A stretch of DNA of 64,000 bases. Source: Homarus americanus (Eukaryota > Arthropoda > Malacostraca > Decapoda > Nephropidae). Shown in pieces: positions 11,612 through 21,005 of the stretch. Every line of letters begins with the position of its first letter. The stretch's first letter is position 1. Position numbers and translations under genes: made by a program. The notes beneath the pieces were generated by a model. It was not told the origin of the DNA and did no database searches. It saw only the letters and a list, made by a program, of their open reading frames with translations. The DNA lies in NCBI RefSeq assembly GCF_018991925.1, contig NW_024737068.1, positions 10,468,563 to 10,532,562 of the forward strand, in the 5' to 3' direction.

Positions 11612-11760
11612 TAGGTTTTATCACATTACTACCAAACCTGTCATGTGCTCAAATTCTGAAACAATTGAGAATTGACAGTTTGGTCATTTAGTCATTAATC
11701 TTTATTAATGTCCCAGGAATGCATAACATGATTTATGAAAGGTATTTACGGAACACCCTG
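11612..11760. repeat. Right terminal inverted repeat of the mariner-like element
   Basis: Complement of 11141-11289; the outer edge ends in TTTACGGAACACCCTG before TA. Confidence 0.9.
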
Positions 11761-11773
11761 TATATACTGTATA

Positions 11774-11934
<161 letters not shown>

Positions 11935-11945
11935 AAGAAGTATGT

Positions 11946-11986
11946 CTGTGTGTGTGTTTGTGTGTGTGTTTGTGTGTGTGTGTGTG
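11946..11986. repeat. (GT)n microsatellite
   Basis: GT repeat with TTTG interruptions just inside the presumed Helitron 5' region. Confidence 0.9.
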
Positions 11987-12024
11987 GTCTGCACGAGAAT
12001 CTCGGAAACTACTTTACCGATCTG

Positions 12025-12290
12025 TAGTGATGATGGATGGTATTATATGTAGCGATGAAGGATGGTGTTATATGTAGTGATGATGGATGATGATGTTATA
12101 TGTAGTGATGATGGATGGTGTTATATGTAGTAATGATGGATGATGTTATATGTGGTGATGATGGATGATGTTATATATAGTGATGATGGATGTTGTTATA
12201 TGTAGTGATGATGGATGATGTTATATGTAGTGATGATGGATGTTGTTATATGTACTGATGATGGGTGGTGTTATATGTAGTGATAATTAG
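12025..12290. repeat. 25-bp minisatellite (TAGTGATGATGGATG words)
   Basis: About ten tandem copies of a 25-bp unit built from GTAGTGATGATGGATG followed by a short TTATAT-containing part; spacing of 25 bp is seen at 12121, 12146 and 12171. It lies between the presumed Helitron 5' end and its first methionine. Confidence 0.85.
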
Positions 12291-12388
12291 ACAATAAAAT
12301 AATAATGTTCCAACCCATCTTAAGTGTGTGATGCTGTGTGTCATGTCCATTCTAACGATAACGGGGTATGCCAAACGTACTGAACAAA

Positions 12389-14236
12389 ATGCCGCCAATT
12401 AAACGACCAAGGCTGTCAATTCTTGAAAGAAGACTGAAAGATGCATTGAGAAAGCAGCAATCAAGATCAAGTTAATCAAGGCAACAACGTGCTGCACGTT
12501 TACAAGCTAACAGAGAGTGAACAACGGCAAGTCGGTCACAGGAAATACATCAAGAAAGGGAGTCCCATCTTAATGGTAACAGAAAGCGAACAGCGGACAG
12601 TCGGTCACAGGAAAGAGATCAGGAAAGGGAATCCCGTCTTAATACTAAGAGAAAGCGAACAGCGGACAGTTGGTCACAGGAAACAGATCAGGAAAGGGAA
12701 TCCCGTCTTAATGCACAGAGTGAGCGAACAGCGGAAAGTCGGTCTCAGGAAACAGATTAGGAAAGAGAATCCTGTCTTAATGCTCAAAGAGAGCGAACAG
12801 CGGACACGTCGGTCACAGGAAACAGATCAGGAAAGAGAATCCTGTCTTAATGCTTAGAGAGAGCGAACAGCGGCAAGTCGGTCACAGGAAACAGATCAGG
12901 AAACAGAATCCCGTCTTAATGCTAAGAGAGAGCGAACAGCGGCAAGTCGGTAGCAGGAAACAGATCAGGAAAGAGAATTCCGTCCAAATGCTAAGAGAGA
13001 GCGAACAGCGGCAAGTCAGTCACAGGAAACAGATCAGGAAAGGGAATTTCGTCTTAATGCTGACTGATAGCAAACAGCAGAAAGGCGTTCTCTAGAAAAT
13101 GAACAAGCGCGTGAAATTCGTTTGAATGCTAATAGACAGAGAGCTGTGGGATCCAAAATTCTAAGAAAGAATACACAGTGGCTTCCACTTGCAACAGCAG
13201 CATTTAACTATGACAATGATATAGAATATGAAAAGTATCCCTCTGTTGTCATTGGCAACATGGATAAGAAATGTGAACACTGCGGTGCAAAGAAGGACAA
13301 AGCAGAATCTGCTGGACTGTGCTGCTCTCATGGGAAAGTACGACTGCCAAATTTGGAAAAACCACCATAACCATTGAAGACTCCCATGCTGGGAACAACA
13401 CCGGAGTCAAAACACTCCTTGGAAAATATACGGAAGTACAATTCATGCTTCCAGATGACATCCTTTGGAGCTACCAGAGTACTTCGTGAGCACGGATACA
13501 TGCCCACATTCAAAGTCCAGGGTGAAGTCTATCACAAAGCAGGATCCCTCTTACCACTGGAAGATGAGCAGGCAAAGTTCCTCCAAATCTACTTCATGGG
13601 AGATCATGAAAAGCAGACTACTATCAGGTGTGGCAACATTCAAGGTGTCAGACATGACATTGTCCTATCTATCCAAGAAATGCTGCATGAGCGCAACACG
13701 TATGTACAGTCATTTAAAAATGCCCTGGAAAACATGCCTTCTGACGAGTACAAAGTCAGGATCAAAGCAGACACGACCCCTAAGGGAGAACATGAAAGAA
13801 GATTCAATGCTCCTGTAGTTGATGAAGTAGCCATCCTGATTGTCGGTCAAGAGTTTGAGAAACGAGACATCATACTCAAAATGAGAAACGAGTCGCTCAC
13901 AAGACGAACATGATGCCACATGTACTGGAAGCTACAATACTGACAGGAAAAGCTAAAGGAGAGGACGTTTTTATACCAAGGATACCTCTCATCACCACTG
14001 ACCTGCCATTTGAGTTCAAGCGACTTCAGTTCCCGGTTAAAGTGAGCTTTACCATGACCATCTACAAAAGCCAGGGACAGTCCCTAAAGATGGTTGGCCT
14101 AAACCTGGTGTTTCCTTGCTTCTCTCATGGACAGTTCTGTGTTGGATGCTCCAGAGTGGGAACTGGCAAAAATCTGTACATACTTGCTGCTAATGGCAAA
14201 ACCAAAAATGTGGTGTACCTTAATGCACTACAGTGA
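12389..14236 (+). pseudogene. Helitron Rep-helicase protein, internally deleted and frameshifted
   Basis: The protein should nick, unwind and re-join Helitron DNA by rolling-circle transposition. Its likely start is ATG 12389 (MPPIKRPRLSILERRLKDAL), followed by about ten tandem copies of a 69-bp, 23-codon unit (RLNAKRERTAASRSQETDQE type) to about 13090. Next come CEHCGAKKDKAE and GLCCSHGKVRLP, the N-terminal Cys motif, and QMTSFGATR, MPTFKVQGEVYHKAGSLLPL, DIVLSIQEMLHERNTYVQSF and FNAPVVDEVAILIVGQEFEK to about 13905. The frame then passes straight into MPHVLEATILTGKAKGEDVF, TIYKSQGQSLKMVGLNL and GQFCVGCSRVGTGKNLYI, the helicase C-terminus with motifs V and VI. The HUH/Tyr nuclease core and helicase motifs I-IV are missing. 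There is an in-frame stop at 13368-13370, plus stops and a frameshift in the repeat region. Confidence 0.85.
12489..13095 (+). repeat. 69-bp tandem repeat encoding the Helitron N-terminal charged region
   Basis: Units start at the word GAGCGAACAG with spacing of 69 bp (12861, 12930, 12999). 69 bp is exactly 23 codons, so the array stays open in more than one frame; the biologically sensible frame is the Arg/Glu/Ser/Gln-rich one, not the frame that begins at the ATG at 12489. Such charged repeats precede the Cys motif in several arthropod Helitron proteins. Confidence 0.8.
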
Positions 14237-14319
14237 GACACTGTGGAGCCTCCCGGAAGGTGGCGTCCTGCCGTGGCCTTCCATGAAAGAGCGCCCAGAG
14301 GGCGTAAGGATTACGCTTT

Positions 14320-14325
<6 letters not shown>

Positions 14326-14408
<83 letters not shown>
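14326..14408. repeat. (TA)n microsatellite
   Basis: About 83 bases of TA between the Helitron remnant and repeat Y copy A. Confidence 0.97.
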
Positions 14409-14410
<2 letters not shown>

Positions 14411-14487
14411 TGATAAAATCACACGGGAAAATGGAAACAACGGAGTACCTCAGCTTTCGTCTTTATTCAAGACATCTTCAGAGGCTG
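14409..14487 (+). repeat. Repeat Y, copy A (GACGAAAGC-type element end)
   Basis: The sequence CTTGATAAAATCACACGGGA, then ACAACGGAGTACCT and AGCTTTCGTCTTTATTCAAG, recurs at 17771-17842 (first half only) and at 62525-62669 (both halves, partly inverted). Each copy abuts a (TA)n, (AT)n or (GT/TA)n tract. On the - strand it reads CTCTGAAGATGTCTTGAATA then AAGACGAAAGC. Confidence 0.8.
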
Positions 14488-15753
14488 GTCTACGTTCCTC
14501 TCTCTGAGCCAGTTCACAATGTTATCTGCCACTATCTCAGCTGGTTTCCTGATGTCATCTTTCTCTGGAGTGAAATGCCACAAATACTTCCCTCCTGGTT
14601 CACTGCAGCAGGAGTAGTGTTCCTCCTTCACCATGGCAGGGAACAACTTGTCAGAATCTCCAACTTTCATGAACACTTTAGTGTCATCCCTTCTCCCATC
14701 AAAGAACAAACAATTGATTCCATTTTCTCTTATCCCCTTATCAAACTCCTCTTCTAGGATACTGACAAGTTTCTCCTGAGCTCTCCTTACTTTGTTATGA
14801 TCTATCACCAGGTGAACATGATCAGGTGTTATCAAACCACCGTCAACCCAGGCAGCTGTTGCTATCTCTGCAGTTTCTCTGAGACCAGTATGGTGTCGCA
14901 TGCTGGCCAGAGCTATGCTCGGGATATCTTTCCTATTTCGAATCTTATGCCTGGAAGGTTTGGGATCAGCTGGCTTTCTGGGTTAGGACAAAGTCACCAT
15001 TCTCCTGGTCGTAGCACCTTCCGGATCAGCTATGGGAAGCTATTAAACTTCTGAATCAGCTTTGACTCCAATCATCGGCCTTTTTTTACCTCACCCTGGG
15101 CCCCTTCTCAAGCCCCTTTTCCCTCGGCACTTCTCCTTCTGTCTCAGGCATCCTCCCCGTCTCTTGACCTGAATAGCTTGGCTAGAAATCATGAGAGCCC
15201 CTATAATCGTTGGGGCCCTCTCTCTCTGTGCTTTGACAAATGCTGTCTGATCACAGGAATCTTCAGTTCACGCTTGGTAAATACAGGGAGATGTGGGCCT
15301 CGGATTTACAGCCAACAGTCGCATCCAAACTCAGGACAGAGAACAATTGGGCACTTGCAAGTAATTATGTCAAATAACTGGTCCAGTTGTTTTTGCTAAA
15401 GCTGTCCTTAACTGCAGCTTCTCCAAGAGATATCTCTTTGCCTTTTCCCAACTGGCTAGCAGTCTCTCACTAATCTTCTTCTGACTTGTTATGACTGGAG
15501 GCTTGAACTGAGCGTTAGCCAGAGTGTACTGTGCCAAGACAGCTTTGGTCATATCACTGGCAATATCTTTGTTTGTGTAAGTTCTTTGGTTCTTTTCACT
15601 GATTTGCCTGATTAAAACACCGTATCTCAAAGCATCTCTCAATGTAGGCAATTCCGACTTCAGGAGCTCTCTCCCAGACCCAAGATAGTGACTGAGATGG
15701 CTTGATTTTTGGTTCCTCGTCCTGACACAAGCAGCCATCGCAAATATTATCAA
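14467..15753 (-). pseudogene. TE-like protein gene, frameshifted (uncharacterised arthropod family)
   Basis: Three blocks on the - strand form one broken gene. Block 1 (15370-15753, 127 codons) has LPTLRDALRYGVLIRQ and a Trp/Lys-rich helical part. Block 2, in another frame (about 15300-15395), reads LFDIITCKCPIVLCPEFGCD, a cysteine-rich motif. Block 3 (14467-14901, 144 codons) has CLFFDGRRDDTKVF (residues 65-78) and SEPGGKYLWHFTP (100-112). This order is what I know from a multicopy family of uncharacterised proteins in arthropod genomes that is probably transposon-encoded; I infer a transposase-like role but no catalytic triad can be assigned. The last codons before the TGA at 14467-14469 lie inside repeat Y, so the original C-terminus may be replaced by that insertion. 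Confidence 0.55.
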
Positions 15754-16055
15754 CTTATAAATGCATCAGAATCTGAAACAGAAAAAAATATTGTTAGTTG
15801 GGTTGTTAAAGAATGAAGTCAGAAAGCAATGTTCACTATTTAATTGTAATGCACTAATGCAGCTGTACGTTAGATTTTCGATAAATTTCACGCTAAAATT
15901 TACCTAGCAAAAGGTTGCAAAATATTGAAACTGAAATTATTTTCTGTTTATATACACTAAAATCTACCAAAAAAGTGATGGGCCATTAGTTTTAGCTGAT
16001 CTTCCCTCCTATGACACACCCTACCACATCAATGTTTCCTTAACCTCACTCAGAG
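15754..16055. other. AT-rich spacer
   Basis: No gene or repeat family was recognised between the TE-like gene and the 3' end of the RNase H LINE. It may contain 5' sequence of the former. Confidence 0.35.
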
Positions 16056-17650
16056 TAAACATTATCGATTGACTGATACGTTTATTGAGATACAAAAAAC
16101 ATTAATACATCTCAAAGGGATGAAGTGACATAAGTCATCCCCACCCCAGTCCAGGAATGTCCCTCTTAGGACTCACATAAATCCCTAATATTTCATATAA
16201 TCAGTTATAGTACATAGTTACATTCTAGATGCAAAATTTCTATATTTCTTTAATATTTCATCTATTTTCCTATTTTTAAACATCCACTCTATTTGCTTAG
16301 GGACATTATTTATATGGGCATTTCTATATACATTAAGCAATGGGCATTCCAGTATATAATGTGGCAGGGTATGAGATCTGGGTGTTCTACAAACTCTACA
16401 TTCTTTATCCTGTTCACTTCTCTCAGCTCCAAGTTCCCAATAATATTTATATCCTAATCTTAACCTCATTTACACTGAATCTTCCCACCTACTCCTATCT
16501 TTCCCATATGTAAATTTTGTGTTCATGAGAACATGATGGTAATGTTTCATTCTTTCACCTTTCTCGTATATTTCATTCCTTTTGAAATTATCTTCTATTG
16601 ATTGTATTTTCCGTAATTTGCTCCTTAATTGTTTCAAGGTTTTAGTACATATTATGTCGATCTCGGCCTTTTCCGTGGCTCTTTTTGCTATTATATCTAC
16701 TGCTTCATTAAGACCAATGCCTACATGTGAAGGGACCCATACAAATTGAACATTATGGCCATTTTTCCTAACTGTATGTACTAATTTTCTACATGAACCA
16801 ATAATGTGTTCAAAGACTGGACTCCCACTGTTCACAGAATCCAAAGCTGCCCTACTATCAACAAAAAAATATGCATCTTTATACCTCTTTACAACATTTT
16901 CAATCCTACTAACATTGCATATAACTCAGCTTGTGTTGATGATATAGAACTGCTCAACCGAAGTCCAATTTTGATGTCATCATTTCCTTGTTCTGTGTAC
17001 TGTCTTATAAGGATCCCGCACCCTGCCCTGCCACTTGACTTAACTGAACCGTCACAATATACATGCAATGTGTTTATTTTAGGCAAATTACTATTCTTAT
17101 TCCCATATAAAGCCCTTAACTGTCCTGGTTCATGTAATGATTTCTTCATTGTGAGAAGCACTATGTCTAAATCTACTTCTCGTTCTTCCCAGGGTGGATT
17201 CTTACAACTCTTCTCAACAGCTGTGCACCAGTCTACCAGATTACATTTTTTAATAATATTTACTAATCCATTCATGTATCCTCTCTTGCCTTGCCTGCAG
17301 AAGGTCCTTTTATCTTTTAAACCATCATTTATATCTTGTACAAATTTACCCCCACTGTTCCCTCTCATTAATCGAACTGCTGCAACTGTATTAATTTCAT
17401 TGACCCTCTGTGAAATGCCCTGTAACCCTAGTTCCATTTTCATTATCTCAATCATTGCATTCTTTTGACACCCTAAAATTATTCTCATTGCTTCATTTTG
17501 CATGATCTCAAGCTTCCGTAGCCTTCCTTCACCAGTACAAGAGAGGACAGGTGCTGCATAGTCTATAAGTGATCTGAAGGTAGAAATATACATCATTCTC
17601 AGTATGGGTACCCCAGCACCTTTACCACAACATGCTAGAGCATTCAAGGG
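16056..17650 (-). mobile_element. RNase H-bearing LINE (I group), 5'-truncated
   Basis: On the - strand there is a post-RT domain, an RNase H domain and a C-terminal zinc motif, then about 150 bp of 3' UTR ending near AATAAACG (about 16075-16085). A terminal RNase H domain is typical of the I group of non-LTR elements (I, Ingi/Vingi and relatives). The RT catalytic domain is absent: the 5' end at about 17650 lies just upstream of MNALACCGKGAGVPIL, a block that follows the RT thumb. The (GT)n/(TA)n tract and repeat Y begin about 100 bp further on. Confidence 0.8.
16218..17647 (-). pseudogene. LINE post-RT + RNase H + zinc-knuckle coding remnant
   Basis: From 17647 downwards: YISTFRSLIDYAAPVLSCTG (post-RT), then RNase H with all four acidic positions visible. 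These are the Asp in HVYCDGSVKSSGRAG (17051-17053), the Glu in TQAELYAMLVGL (16925-16927), the Asp in AYFFVDSRAALDSV after a frameshift near 16900, and the Asp in GLNEAVDIIAKRA. FVWVPSHVGI is the usual 'WVPSHxGI' block. After an in-frame TAA at 16470-16472 comes a C-terminal motif, CRVCRTPRSHTLPHYILECP (C-x2-C...H...C). The remnant shows one frameshift and one stop only, so RNase H decay is modest compared with the loss of the whole RT. Confidence 0.82.
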
Positions 17651-17745
17651 CTGTAATCTTGCTCTACAGTAAACAGTATGAAGTGTTGCTCGCTACTTGG
17701 CTGTTGTATGTGTCTACATGGTACGTCTCCGCTTCCCAAATGATC

Positions 17746-17770
17746 TGTGTGTGTGTGTGTATATATATCA
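17746..17770. repeat. (GT)n(AT)n microsatellite
   Basis: Fifteen bases of GT followed by ATATATATC, leading directly into repeat Y copy B. Confidence 0.85.
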
Positions 17771-17842
17771 TGTAGATCCACAATGAAAACTTGGATAAGA
17801 TAAATCTTGATAAAATCACACAGGGAAAAGGGAAACAATGGG
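17771..17842 (+). repeat. Repeat Y, copy B (first half)
   Basis: TGTAGATCCACAATGAAAAC and GGATAAGATAAATCTTGATA match 62525-62590, then TAAAATCACACAGGGAAAAG. It is truncated before the ACGGAG/GACGAAAGC part and passes into (GA)n. Confidence 0.8.
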
Positions 17843-17863
17843 GAGAGAGAGAGAGAGAGAGAG

Positions 17864-17911
<48 letters not shown>
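17843..17911. repeat. (GA)n microsatellite
   Basis: About 69 bases of GA with GATA interruptions, between repeat Y copy B and repeat X copy 2. Confidence 0.95.
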
Positions 17912-17913
<2 letters not shown>

Positions 17914-18002
17914 TAAATCGGTAATAACCTGAAGCACAGTAATAACATTATAACGACGAAACTTGCACCAAACTTCACGCTCATTAAGGTTTACATTTAC
18001 GT
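17912..18002 (-). repeat. Interspersed repeat X, copy 2 (inverted relative to copy 1)
   Basis: Reverse complement of 10996-11086 with roughly ten mismatches, and again bounded by the (CT)n/(GA)n tract. On the + strand it begins GGTTAAATCGGTAATAACCT. Confidence 0.75.
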
Positions 18003-18410
18003 CATAATCTTTACAATCGTAAAATAATGATTAATTACTATACCTGATCTAGGAATAGAGTGCCTTTACAGTACAGAAAGTTGTATCATTTACAACACAT
18101 AATTATGATAATTAAGAAACAAACGTTTATAACAGTATAAAGGAAACAACAGCAGTTGGTTGCTTCTTATTACCAACCAGAACAGTATCAAGTATTGTCT
18201 TGCGGCGGAGGCATAACATCACACTAGCTTCTGCATCCAGTTTGTGAACGGGACGACCCGCCGAGGCATGGTTGACTGCTTGTTAAGCCGGAACAGCCAT
18301 CTTACACGTCAAATTACCCGGGGTCGTTGCGCAATCCAAATCCTTCGGCATGACCAATCACGGCATGGGTCAAGCTTGTTGGCCACGCCTCTCAACGTGC
18401 CGTGGATCTC
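18003..18410. other. Unassigned stretch
   Basis: No gene recognised. The sequence becomes GC-richer from 18230 towards the 62-bp array. Confidence 0.3.
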
Positions 18411-18634
18411 AGGATCAGGCAGAGGTGTCCCTTACTCCTCCCTATGCCAACGGGAAGAATGGAGTCAACCTCAGGATTAGGCAGAGGTGTCCCTTACTCC
18501 TCCCTATGCCAACGGGAAGAATGGAGTCAACCTCAGGATCAGGCAGAGGTGTCCCTTACTCCTCCCTATGCCAACGGGAAGAATGGAGTCAACCTCAGGA
18601 TCAGGCAGAGGTGTCCCTTACTCCGCCCTAGGAC
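18411..18634. repeat. 62-bp tandem repeat, about 3.6 copies
   Basis: Units start at AGGAT(C/T)AGGCAGAGGTGTC at 18411, 18473, 18535 and 18597. 62 is not a multiple of three, so the overlapping reading frames through it cycle through all frames and are not genes. Units are nearly identical, so the expansion is recent. Confidence 0.95.
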
Positions 18635-19441
18635 AGTGAAAAGAGTGAAGTAAGGGTCATGTTGAATCCCAGTCATTTAAATTCAGAGACACAACTAAGA
18701 ATCTCCACGTGATCATAATTTATTGCACCTGGTATAGTGTACACGAGATGATAGGGATTACAAGACGTGTAAGTGTTCATTTTGACACGAGAGCGTTATT
18801 ATGACTCAGCAATTTGAATAGATTACCTTGATCTCTTTCTAATGATATAATACATTTTTAACGTTTGACAGATAAATTTCTTTCTTTAAATACCTTGATG
18901 ATGTATATTAGTTTATCGCGTTTTTCAACCAACATCTTTTTCATGTACTGTAATTTTACTTTACACAGCTGGTGTAGCACCTCCGAGGACTGACACAAGT
19001 AACAAAAATCTAAGTGCGTTAGTATTCTCATTCAATTTTTTTTTTAAAGAACCGTAGACTATTTGTCACGAGAGTCTCCATACACATTCTTGGCCGCTAC
19101 TTAAGTGCCTTGGTTGATTGATTGGTTTTCGGACCATTGGTTAGGGAATGCCTTCAACTCCTAGGTAGTTGTGGCCTTGGAAGGGGGGAGGTAAGAAGGG
19201 TTAATAACAGTGGAGTTGGACACACAAGTTAGATACATCAAACTAATCGGCCATAACTCTAGTATGAACAGTTGCTGTAGCTCCCCGCATTGACCACAGT
19301 CCACCCACCTTCCTAATGTGTAGTAATCAACTAAAAATTGGCCGTTATTCGTCAAGTGTCGTGAGGTACACCTGAAGAAGGTAGATAGTTTAGCAGTAGA
19401 TAAGCTCTTGGTCTACATACAGGCTATGTAGCTGATAACTG
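18635..19441. other. Unassigned AT-rich stretch
   Basis: No recognisable coding sequence; a T-run lies at 19037-19047. Frame 19161-19355 (-) has no domain. Confidence 0.3.
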
Positions 19442-20285
19442 CTAACCCTGGCCTCACTTGCTGTTGTCACTGGACTCACATGCTGTTGATGCTTGACTCA
19501 CTTGTTGCCGACGCTTGACTCACTTTTTGCTGACGCTTGACTCACTTGTTGCTGACGCTTGACTCACCTGTTGCTGACCTTGACTCACTTGTTGCTGACG
19601 CTTTACTCATTTGTTGTTGACACTTGCCTTATTTGCTGTTCACACTAGAATCACTTGCTGTTGACGCTTGACTCACTTGTTGCTGACGCTTGACTCACTT
19701 GTTGTTGACACTTGCCTCGCTCACTGATGCATGACTCACTTGCTAATGATGCTTGACTCACTTGCCTTTGATGTTTGACTCACTTGCTGTTGATACCTGA
19801 CTCAATTTTTGCTGACTCTCGGCTAGCTTTTTGTTAACTCTCGACTCTTAATGCTGACGGTTGACCCCCTTATTGCTGACACTTGACTCACTTATTGCTG
19901 ACGCTTGACTCGCTTATTGCTGACGCTTCACTCCCTCATTGCTGACATTTGATTCCCTTATTGCTGACGCTTTACTCTCTTATTGTTGACGCTTGGCTCA
20001 CTTATTGCTGACGCTTGACTCCCTTATATCTGAGGCTTGACTCACTTATTGCTGACACTTGACTCACTTTTGCTGACGCTTCACTCCCTCATTGCTGACA
20101 TTTGATTCCCTTATTGCTGACGCTTTACTCTCTTATTGTTGACGCTTGGCTCACTTATTGCTGACGCTTGACTCCCTTATATCTGAGGCTTGACTCACTT
20201 ATTGCTGACACTTGACTCACTTGCTGCTGACAATAGCTCACATAGTGCTGGCGATTTATTTACCTGTTGCCAACGTCTGACTCTT
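19442..20285. repeat. ~22-bp minisatellite (GCTGACGCTTGACTCACTTR)
   Basis: About 38 diverged copies of a 21-22-bp unit with the core GCTGACGCTTGACTCACTT. Inside it, a 153-bp block is duplicated in tandem without visible differences (19918-20070 and 20071-about 20220), a higher-order repeat. Confidence 0.95.
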
Positions 20286-20835
20286 TCGCTACAGTGTGAC
20301 AGGAGGCACCACATTCCGCTGTGCTAGTGTACCAAAATTAAAAAAAAAAAAAATGGGTGTGTTGGTGACGCACCGTCTGCCGAGGTCCTCGTGATATCCT
20401 CTGCATCACTACACTTCCTTAAGAAGTCAATGTCTAGGGTAAAAGATCTGTCTTTAAAGATATACACACTCTCAGTGGCGCCTCGACTTAATTTCAACAT
20501 GTAATCGCTGTAATATAAAGTCACTGAAGGTGTATCTGCAGATTAAGTGACTTGTGGCATTTGGGGCTTAATAATTAATTGGGTCACTAAAATATTTGTT
20601 TGCCTCATATATTAATCCAACCAACACTAGTGAACACCAATGAACATCTTTGTACTGGCACATCAGATGCGACTATTCAGAATTACTGTAAGATGTTTGC
20701 AAAAGCGTTAAGGCATTTTTATTTTTTTTTTTTGGTCATTAAATATTGATACAAAAATTAATGTCTTTTCCTGCGCAATGAATATTCAGTGTGAAATTGG
20801 CCTGATTTATGAAATATTAGTAAGCGTGTTAGAGT
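20286..20835. other. Unassigned stretch with A- and T-runs
   Basis: A-run at 20340-20353 and T-run at 20721-20733. The frame at 20324-20524 (-) has no recognised domain. Confidence 0.3.
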
Positions 20836-21005
20836 ACGACGGTTGAGTGGATACAGCACTCTCCTCCTGAACTAAAAGTCGTTGATTCGATCCCTCGACA
20901 CTCCCATTCCACCCATCTGTGTATGGAAACCAAACGTAACAAGTTGGGGAAGTGGAGGTAATTGAGCTGGCCCACAGTGACGGCCACGCTACCCTCTCTC
21001 GTGTT
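20836..21005 (+). mobile_element. SINE-B copy 1 (tRNA-derived)
   Basis: Begins GACGGTTGAGTGGATACAGC, an A-box-like motif, followed by CTCTCCTCCTGAACTAAAAG (anticodon-arm-like) and GTTGATTCGATCCCTCG (B-box-like). The body shares 'ggggaagtg.aggt' and 'TGACGGCCACGCTACC' with the copies at 50158-50348 and 57783-57983. This copy lacks the 3' GATACAG/CTGTATC hairpin of the other two. The tRNA part resembles a class II tRNA (Leu/Ser-like GAGTGG A box). Confidence 0.7.

Larger units (their letters stand above)
11141..11760 (+). mobile_element. Tc1/mariner-like deletion element with 149-bp TIRs
   Basis: The element begins CAGGGTGTTCCGTAAATACC and ends with its inverted complement, and it is bounded by TA on both sides (11139-11140 and 11761-11762). 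TA target duplication and a CAGGG terminus are hallmarks of the IS630/Tc1/mariner superfamily. The terminal inverted repeats extend for about 149 bp (11141-11289 and 11612-11760) with about a dozen mismatches. The 322-bp centre still encodes scraps of a transposase C-terminus in shifted frames: FLWGDTKRKVYR at 11319-11354 and EGRNFEHLL at 11492-11518. It is therefore a deletion derivative with direct evidence of the parent, not an anonymous MITE. The catalytic DDE/D region is gone. Confidence 0.88.

Noticed and set aside
16806..17468. 220-codon protein on the + strand
   Set aside because: It is antisense to the RNase H LINE, whose - strand frames carry clear domain motifs.
18244..18653. Three overlapping + strand frames of 78-93 codons
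   Set aside because: They run through a 62-bp tandem repeat that visits all frames; similarity among them is due to the repeat.
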